Shown here: positions 31,304-35,568 of the stretch, one piece after another | Layout of the letters: every line of letters starts with the position of its first letter | Position numbering within the stretch: position 1 is the stretch's first letter | Origin: Clostridia bacterium | Lineage (GTDB): Bacteria; Bacillota_A; Clostridia; Oscillospirales; CAG-272 | Assembly (NCBI GenBank): GCA_017936125.1 | Contig: JAGBGE010000029.1 | Coordinates: 1-35,568 of the forward strand | Length of the DNA stretch: 35,568 nt | Direction: 5' to 3' | Notes under the pieces: generated by a model | Told to the model about the DNA's origin: nothing | Databases searched by the model: none | The model's input: the letters and a program-made list of their open reading frames with translations, nothing else | Made by a program: the position numbers and the translations under genes

Positions 31304-34141
31304 ATGAAAAAAATTATGACTCTGATTGCGCTGATTCTCGCGCTGACGCTTACGCTTGCTTCTTGCGGCTTTCTGAATCTCACGCCCGACGATAGCGGTG
31401 ATGATGGCGAAATCGGAGAGGGCGGTAGCGAGAATGATAATAACGAAAGTGACGGCGAAACCGACGACGATAATCAAGGCGGCGCTGATACCGAGCACAC
31501 TCACGCATTCGGCGAATGGGTGACCACCACCGAGCCTACCTGCACCGAGCAGGGAGAGAAGGAGCGTGTCTGCGAATGCGGTGAGAAGGAAACCGAAAGT
31601 ATTGATATGACCCCTCACGCATTTGGCGAATGGGTGACCACCACCGAGCCGACCTGCAACACGCAGGGCGAGAAGGAGCGCGTGTGCGAATGCGGTGAGA
31701 AGGAAGTCGAAACTATAGAGCGCACCGAGCACAATATAGTTGACGGCATATGTGATATTTGTAATATGAAATTCAGCGTAGGACTTGCATTTATCTCAAA
31801 CGGTGACGGCACCTGCTACGTCAACGCTATGGGCGATTGTCAGGACACTGAGCTGGTTATTCCTCCCGTTTCACCTGCGGGTGACGAGGTTACCTCTATT
31901 GCCAACGAGGCGTTCCGCCGTAATTTAACCCTCACGAAGATTACTATCCCTGCCAGCGTTGTTACTGTTGGTGATCTTGCATTCCAATACTGCTACGGCG
32001 TTGCCGAGATAATCTTTGAAGCGGGCAGCAAGCTTAGCTCTATCGGCAGAATGTCATTCTACTACTGTGAGAATCTTACCGGCGTAGTTATTCCGGAGAG
32101 CGTCGCTTTTATTGGCGAGGCTGCTTTCGGAGCGTGTATGGCGATTACTGAAATTGCAGTACCCGAGACTAATACCGCTTATAAGACTGTTGACGGTAAC
32201 CTTTATAATTATGAAGAAACGTCGCTTATTCAATATGCAATAGGCAAGGCAGACAAGTCGTTTACCGTACCCGCAAGTGTCATTTCTATTGGTTATGAAG
32301 CATTCAGATATGCGAAGAACCTGGAGAGCTTGCTCTTTGCTGAGGGCTGCAAGCTTGCTTCTATTGGAGAAAGCGCATTTGATTGTTGTATTGCTCTAGT
32401 GGATATAAGTATTCCCGATAGCGTTAACTCTATTGGTATATCTGCCTTCAGCAATTGCGAATTATTAAAGACAATTACAATTCCCGAGAACGTTACGGTT
32501 ATTGAAGTAGGCGTGTTCGGTAATTGCAAGGCTCTTACTGAAATAACTATTCCTTCGGGTATTATATCTATTGGAAGCTCCGCGTTCTATAGATGTGAGA
32601 AGTTGAAAACCGTAACCGTAACCGAGATAGGAAGGCTTGAATCTATTGGCGAGAGGGCATTCTACGAGTGCCTTCGTCTTGAGAGTATATTCCTTCCTGT
32701 GAGCATCAAGTCTATCGGTAATGATGCTTTTGCTTATTGCCATTCTCTCTCCAACGTTTATTATAGCGGCAGTGAGGAGGAATGGTCGGAAATTACCGTA
32801 GGCAAGAGCAACGATGCCTTGGCGGACTCAAACATTCAGTATAATAAATGCCCCGAATATCCTCTCGAGCTCTTGGACGGTAGCGGAAGCGTGAGTATTT
32901 CCGATTTCATCGGCAAAAAGGTGGTAGTTAATTTCTGGGGAACGTGGTGCGGTCCTTGTAAGCAGGAGCTGCCCGATTTCGATAAAATCGCAAGCGAGTT
33001 TTCAGACGAGGTTGTAATACTCGCGGTACATAGCGTGCCAGGCATTGATAACGCTAACAATTACGTTGCCGAGCATTTCCCGAATTCCAAGATTATTTTT
33101 GCCAAGGATACGGCTCTTAACACCGTCACTGACCGCTATTTCAGTATGCTTGGCGGAACAAGCTATTATCCCCACACCGTTATACTTGACGAGCTTGGCT
33201 CAATTATCTATATGCAGGACGGTACGATGAGCTACGACAAGCTCAAGGAGCATCTCGGACTGAATACCGTAAAATACAGCGAGGGCCTTCTGTTCGTTTC
33301 CAACGGCGACGGCACCTGCTACGTCAAGGGCCTCGGTGATTGTATTGATACCGACATTGTCGTTCCGCCCACTTCGCCGGAAAATGATAAGGTAACTGCA
33401 ATCGGCGCTTATTCGCTGCGCGGCTCGAATATAACAAGCGTTGTTCTTCCCGACGGTATTATCAAGATAGACGATTATGCCTTCTACAAGTGCTTCTATT
33501 TGGAAAGCATAAACATTCCGAGTGGAGTAACCTATATCGGCGAGGGAGCATTTCAGCAATGCACCTCATTGAAGGGAATAGATATTCCCGAGGGAGTAAC
33601 TACTATCGGAAAATATGCGTTCGATTTCTGTAAGCTATTTACGAGCGTGGATATTCCCAGTAGCGTAACTGAAATAGGCTATTATGCCTTTGCTCACTGC
33701 GAGGCTATGTCAAGCATTAGCGTAGCAGACGGCAACACTGCCTACAAGGATATTGACGGCAATCTTTACACCTACGACGGCAAGACGCTGATGCAATACG
33801 CAATAGCTAAGACGGATACCGAATTCATCATTCCCGAGGGCGTAGTCACTCTCGCGGGAAATTCATTCGGCTGGTGCGAGTCCTTGCAGAGCGTAACTAT
33901 CCCCGGAAGTGTAACCGGTCTGCACTATGCTGTGTTTATAGGCTGCTCATCACTGACAAGCGTGACCTTTGGCGAGGGAATCAAGATGGCATCGATTGGC
34001 GACAGCGCCTTTTACGCTTGTGATATGCTTGCAGACGTTTATTACGCGGGAACTGAGGCAGAGTGGAAAAGCATCAATATACTTCCTGCCAATGATTGCC
34101 TTAAAAATGCCACTATTCACTTTGAATATGGTAAGGAATAA
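31304..34141 (+). CDS. Lipoprotein with leucine-rich repeats flanking a thioredoxin domain
   Basis: A 945-residue exported protein. The signal peptide ends in lipobox LASC (C21), so it is lipid-anchored outside the membrane. Next come an acidic Asp/Glu/Gly spacer, two near-identical Cys-rich repeats (HAFGEWVTTTEPTC... with CECGEKE, about 66-140), a BspA-type leucine-rich-repeat block (about 170-510), a TlpA-like thioredoxin domain with WCGPC (548-552; about 525-655), and a second repeat block (about 660-945). The two repeat blocks start alike (SNGDGTCYV) and end alike (YYxGxExEW), so one arose by duplication. The thioredoxin domain should be a thiol oxidoreductase at the cell surface; the repeats probably bind a protein or host ligand. 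ATG after AGGAG. Confidence 0.87.
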   Translation: MKKIMTLIALILALTLTLASCGFLNLTPDDSGDDGEIGEGGSENDNNESDGETDDDNQGGADTEHTHAFGEWVTTTEPTCTEQGEKERVCECGEKETESIDMTPHAFGEWVTTTEPTCNTQGEKERVCECGEKEVETIERTEHNIVDGICDICNMKFSVGLAFISNGDGTCYVNAMGDCQDTELVIPPVSPAGDEVTSIANEAFRRNLTLTKITIPASVVTVGDLAFQYCYGVAEIIFEAGSKLSSIGRMSFYYCENLTGVVIPESVAFIGEAAFGACMAITEIAVPETNTAYKTVDGNLYNYEETSLIQYAIGKADKSFTVPASVISIGYEAFRYAKNLESLLFAEGCKLASIGESAFDCCIALVDISIPDSVNSIGISAFSNCELLKTITIPENVTVIEVGVFGNCKALTEITIPSGIISIGSSAFYRCEKLKTVTVTEIGRLESIGERAFYECLRLESIFLPVSIKSIGNDAFAYCHSLSNVYYSGSEEEWSEITVGKSNDALADSNIQYNKCPEYPLELLDGSGSVSISDFIGKKVVVNFWGTWCGPCKQELPDFDKIASEFSDEVVILAVHSVPGIDNANNYVAEHFPNSKIIFAKDTALNTVTDRYFSMLGGTSYYPHTVILDELGSIIYMQDGTMSYDKLKEHLGLNTVKYSEGLLFVSNGDGTCYVKGLGDCIDTDIVVPPTSPENDKVTAIGAYSLRGSNITSVVLPDGIIKIDDYAFYKCFYLESINIPSGVTYIGEGAFQQCTSLKGIDIPEGVTTIGKYAFDFCKLFTSVDIPSSVTEIGYYAFAHCEAMSSISVADGNTAYKDIDGNLYTYDGKTLMQYAIAKTDTEFIIPEGVVTLAGNSFGWCESLQSVTIPGSVTGLHYAVFIGCSSLTSVTFGEGIKMASIGDSAFYACDMLADVYYAGTEAEWKSINILPANDCLKNATIHFEYGKE

Positions 34142-34146
34142 TTATC

Positions 34147-34175
34147 AGCGGAGAGCTTCGACTCTCCGCTTTTTT
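34147..34175 (+). terminator. Terminator after the LRR-thioredoxin lipoprotein
   Basis: AGCGGAGAG-CTTCGA-CTCTCCGCT, a perfect 9-bp stem, followed by six T, starting 6 bases after the stop codon. Confidence 0.92.
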
Positions 34176-34480
34176 ACGTAATTATGTTATGTTTTGTTTG
34201 CATTTTTACACATTTTTGACAGATTTTATTCGAAAATGCCGAGCTTGAAGTGCGATTTATTTTTTGAAAAACGTCATTTTTACGCTTGTTGTCAAGCGCT
34301 TTGGGATATGCGAAGCTTATGTTGCCGAGCCCGGAGGCAAAAATAATGCATCTTACATTTTTAATTTAATATTTTGAGCGAAAAAGCTCGAAAAAAGCGA
34401 CGTAATTGTTAGTTATATCTAAAAAACGAAATGTTACTAGTTAGAAATATGATAAAAATAGAGAAAATTCACAAAAAGCC
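34176..34480. other. AT-rich non-coding region before the str operon
   Basis: About 300 bases with no convincing open frame on either strand. Two small hairpins are visible: CGCTTG-TTGT-CAAGCG near 34282-34297 and TTGCC...GGCAA near 34321-34340. The second half is strongly A/T-rich up to the rpsL -35 and may serve as an UP element. I see no known RNA family. Confidence 0.5.
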
Positions 34481-34509
34481 TTGACAAAAATAATAATAAG
34501 TGTTAAAAT
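34481..34509 (+). promoter_or_regulatory. str operon promoter (rpsL)
   Basis: TTGACA (34481-34486), 17-bp spacer, TAAAAT (34504-34509), preceded by an A/T-rich tract. The leader to rpsL is about 70 bases. Confidence 0.85.
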
Positions 34510-34584
34510 GTGTTGTAACTGCGCAAATGGGTGAATTATGCCTATTTGCCGGTAAAGATATTATTGTATGAAAGGAGGAAAATC

Positions 34585-34998
34585 ATGCCAACCTTTAACC
34601 AGCTCGTAAAGCAGGGTCGTACTGATAAGGTGAGCAAGTCGAAGACTCCCGCACTTCAGAGAGGCTTCAACGCACTTAAGAATGCTCCCATCGACCAGAC
34701 TGCACCTCAGAGAAGAGGCGTTTGCACCAAGGTTACTACCACTACCCCCAAGAAGCCTAACTCGGCTCTTCGTAAGATCGCCAGAGTAAGACTTACCAAC
34801 GGAATGGAGGCTACTTCCTACATTCCCGGTATCGGTCACAACCTTCAGGAGCACTCGGTTGTTCTTATCCGTGGTGGACGTGTTCGTGACCTTCCCGGTG
34901 TACGTTATCACATTATTCGTGGTACGCTTGATACCCAGGGTGTTGCTAACCGTAAGCAGGGCCGCTCCAAGTACGGAGCAAAGCGTCCGAAGAATTAA
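34585..34998 (+). CDS. rpsL: 30S ribosomal protein S12
   Basis: Decoding-centre protein of the small subunit. The product is 137 residues, the length usual in Bacillota, with [10 protein letters not shown] (55-64), [16 protein letters not shown] and [15 protein letters not shown]. Lys56 and Lys57 are the normal residues of the streptomycin site, but residue 101 is Arg (CGT) where Bacillus subtilis and Escherichia coli have Lys (K101, or K87/K88 in E. coli numbering). I chose ATG 34585, 5 bases after AAAGGAGG; the open frame upstream is leader. First gene of the str operon, followed by rpsG. Confidence 0.96.
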   Translation: MPTFNQLVKQGRTDKVSKSKTPALQRGFNALKNAPIDQTAPQRRGVCTKVTTTTPKKPNSALRKIARVRLTNGMEATSYIPGIGHNLQEHSVVLIRGGRVRDLPGVRYHIIRGTLDTQGVANRKQGRSKYGAKRPKN

Positions 34999-35088
34999 TA
35001 GGTTTTTTCGGACTGAATGTGCTCACGTGCTGTGATGTTAAAGCTGTTTAGATTTTCCCTAAACCCATCTATATTACAAAACGAGCAC
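34985..35088 (+). promoter_or_regulatory. Structured rpsL-rpsG intercistronic region
   Basis: Two stems are visible. GTCCGAA (34985-34991) pairs with TTCGGAC (35007-35013) across the rpsL stop. GTGCTC (35019-35024) pairs with GAGCAC (35083-35088) and encloses GTTTAG-7 bases-CTAAAC (35046-35064). In Escherichia coli the same gap is where S7 binds its own mRNA and represses the operon, so an S7-type regulatory site is plausible here; the shape has not been compared with the 16S target. Confidence 0.4.
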
Positions 35089-35152
35089 TAACGAATGTAA
35101 ATTCGAGTACCTATGATATCATTTTCAAAATTTAATGAAGGAGGGAAGTACA

Positions 35153-35568
35153 GTGCCTAGAAGAGGTCAAATTTCCAAGAGAGACGTTTTGCCTGATCCG
35201 TTGTACAATTCCAAGCTTGTAACCAAGTTCATCAATAATATTATGTACGACGGTAAGAAGGGTGTTGCTCAGAGAATCGTATACGACGCATTCGCGATGA
35301 TCGAAGCTAAGAGCGGAGAGAACGCACTTGACGTATTCGTAGCAGCTCTTGAGAACGTAATGCCCGTTCTTGAGGTTAAGGCTCGCCGTGTCGGTGGTTC
35401 TAACTATCAGGTTCCTATGGAGGTTCGCGCAGAGCGCAGACAGACACTTGGTCTCCGTTGGATAATTTCTTATTCGAGAGCCCGTGGTGAGAAGACCATG
35501 GCTGAAAGACTTGCCGGCGAGATCATGGACGCTAAGGCAGGCATGGGTGGCGCTTTCAAGAAGAAGGA
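35153..35568 (+). CDS. rpsG: 30S ribosomal protein S7, truncated by window end
   Basis: Primary binder of the 16S 3' domain, nucleating head assembly. 138 of about 156 residues are present, from [16 protein letters not shown] to AGGIM-type C-terminal helices ([17 protein letters not shown]), with the hairpin-bearing [13 protein letters not shown] and [16 protein letters not shown]. The start is GTG 35153 with GGAGGGAAG 5-10 bases upstream. Genes for EF-G and EF-Tu would be expected beyond the window. Confidence 0.95.
   Translation, partial: MPRRGQISKRDVLPDPLYNSKLVTKFINNIMYDGKKGVAQRIVYDAFAMIEAKSGENALDVFVAALENVMPVLEVKARRVGGSNYQVPMEVRAERRQTLGLRWIISYSRARGEKTMAERLAGEIMDAKAGMGGAFKKK

Noticed and set aside
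31500..31735. Near-identical 100-base repeats as a possible mobile or CRISPR element
   Set aside because: They are in-frame protein repeats (HAFGEWVTTTEPTC) of the lipoprotein.

Overview
The window looks like a chromosomal segment of an anaerobic, low-to-mid GC Bacillota, probably an uncultured gut-type member of the Clostridia. The evidence is: strong AGGAGG-type ribosome binding sites; TTG and GTG starts; TTGACA/TATAAT promoters almost always spaced 17 bp; a Firmicutes-length S12; the rimP-nusA-rnpM-L7Ae-infB order; a lysine riboswitch; and type II pantothenate kinase. No phage, insertion sequence or CRISPR array was seen.

Layout. 1-350: a tRNA-Gln(CUG) on the minus strand with its promoter and terminator. 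350-2320 (minus): an NhaC-family transporter behind a complete lysine riboswitch with intrinsic terminator, so probably a lysine importer. 2345-3065 (minus): an iron-sulfur-type flavodoxin-family protein. 3175-12784 (plus): type II pantothenate kinase, a twin-CBS protein and a 2066-residue protein are joined by overlapping stop/start codons. A separate strong promoter follows, reading a 525-residue and a 77-residue protein with strongly biased codons. 12800-18160 (plus): the rimP-nusA-rnpM-L7Ae-infB translation/transcription operon. 18200-23310 (plus): a ZIP metal transporter, an HD hydrolase with a Cu(I) P-type ATPase, a CarD-like regulator and a small basic protein. 23350-25720 (minus): metA and O-acetylhomoserine sulfhydrylase, i.e. 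direct sulfhydrylation to homocysteine. 25760-28730 (minus): rsmF-like methyltransferase, a cytoplasmic parvulin and an S4-domain YlmH-like protein. 28790-34175 (plus): a 782-residue protein with a duplicated N-terminal domain, an acidic stretch and a charged coiled coil, then a lipoprotein with a thioredoxin domain between two leucine-rich-repeat blocks. 34480-35568 (plus): start of the str operon, rpsL and a truncated rpsG.

The best candidate for an undescribed system is 3300-12784. By eye, the 2066-residue protein carries six copies of a helical module centred on a Y-N-x-x-V/A-x-x-Y/F-type motif, arranged as three A/B pairs. The 525-residue protein carries two more copies. The large protein ends in a coil, a membrane-spanning block and a last module. 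The 525-residue protein ends at a UGA, but its frame stays open for 45 codons and encodes a convincing transmembrane helix, so it may have a membrane-anchored readthrough form or be a recently truncated version. I recognise no known family in either; function is not assigned.

Other points of interest: Arg instead of Lys at the streptomycin-linked residue 101 of S12; CopA with a CopZ-like C-terminal domain that has its own internal ribosome binding site; a perfect palindrome between the infB Shine-Dalgarno and its start; and a four-cysteine insert in the lysine transporter. Work was by eye on sequence alone; family calls rest on motifs and overall resemblance, not on database searches.
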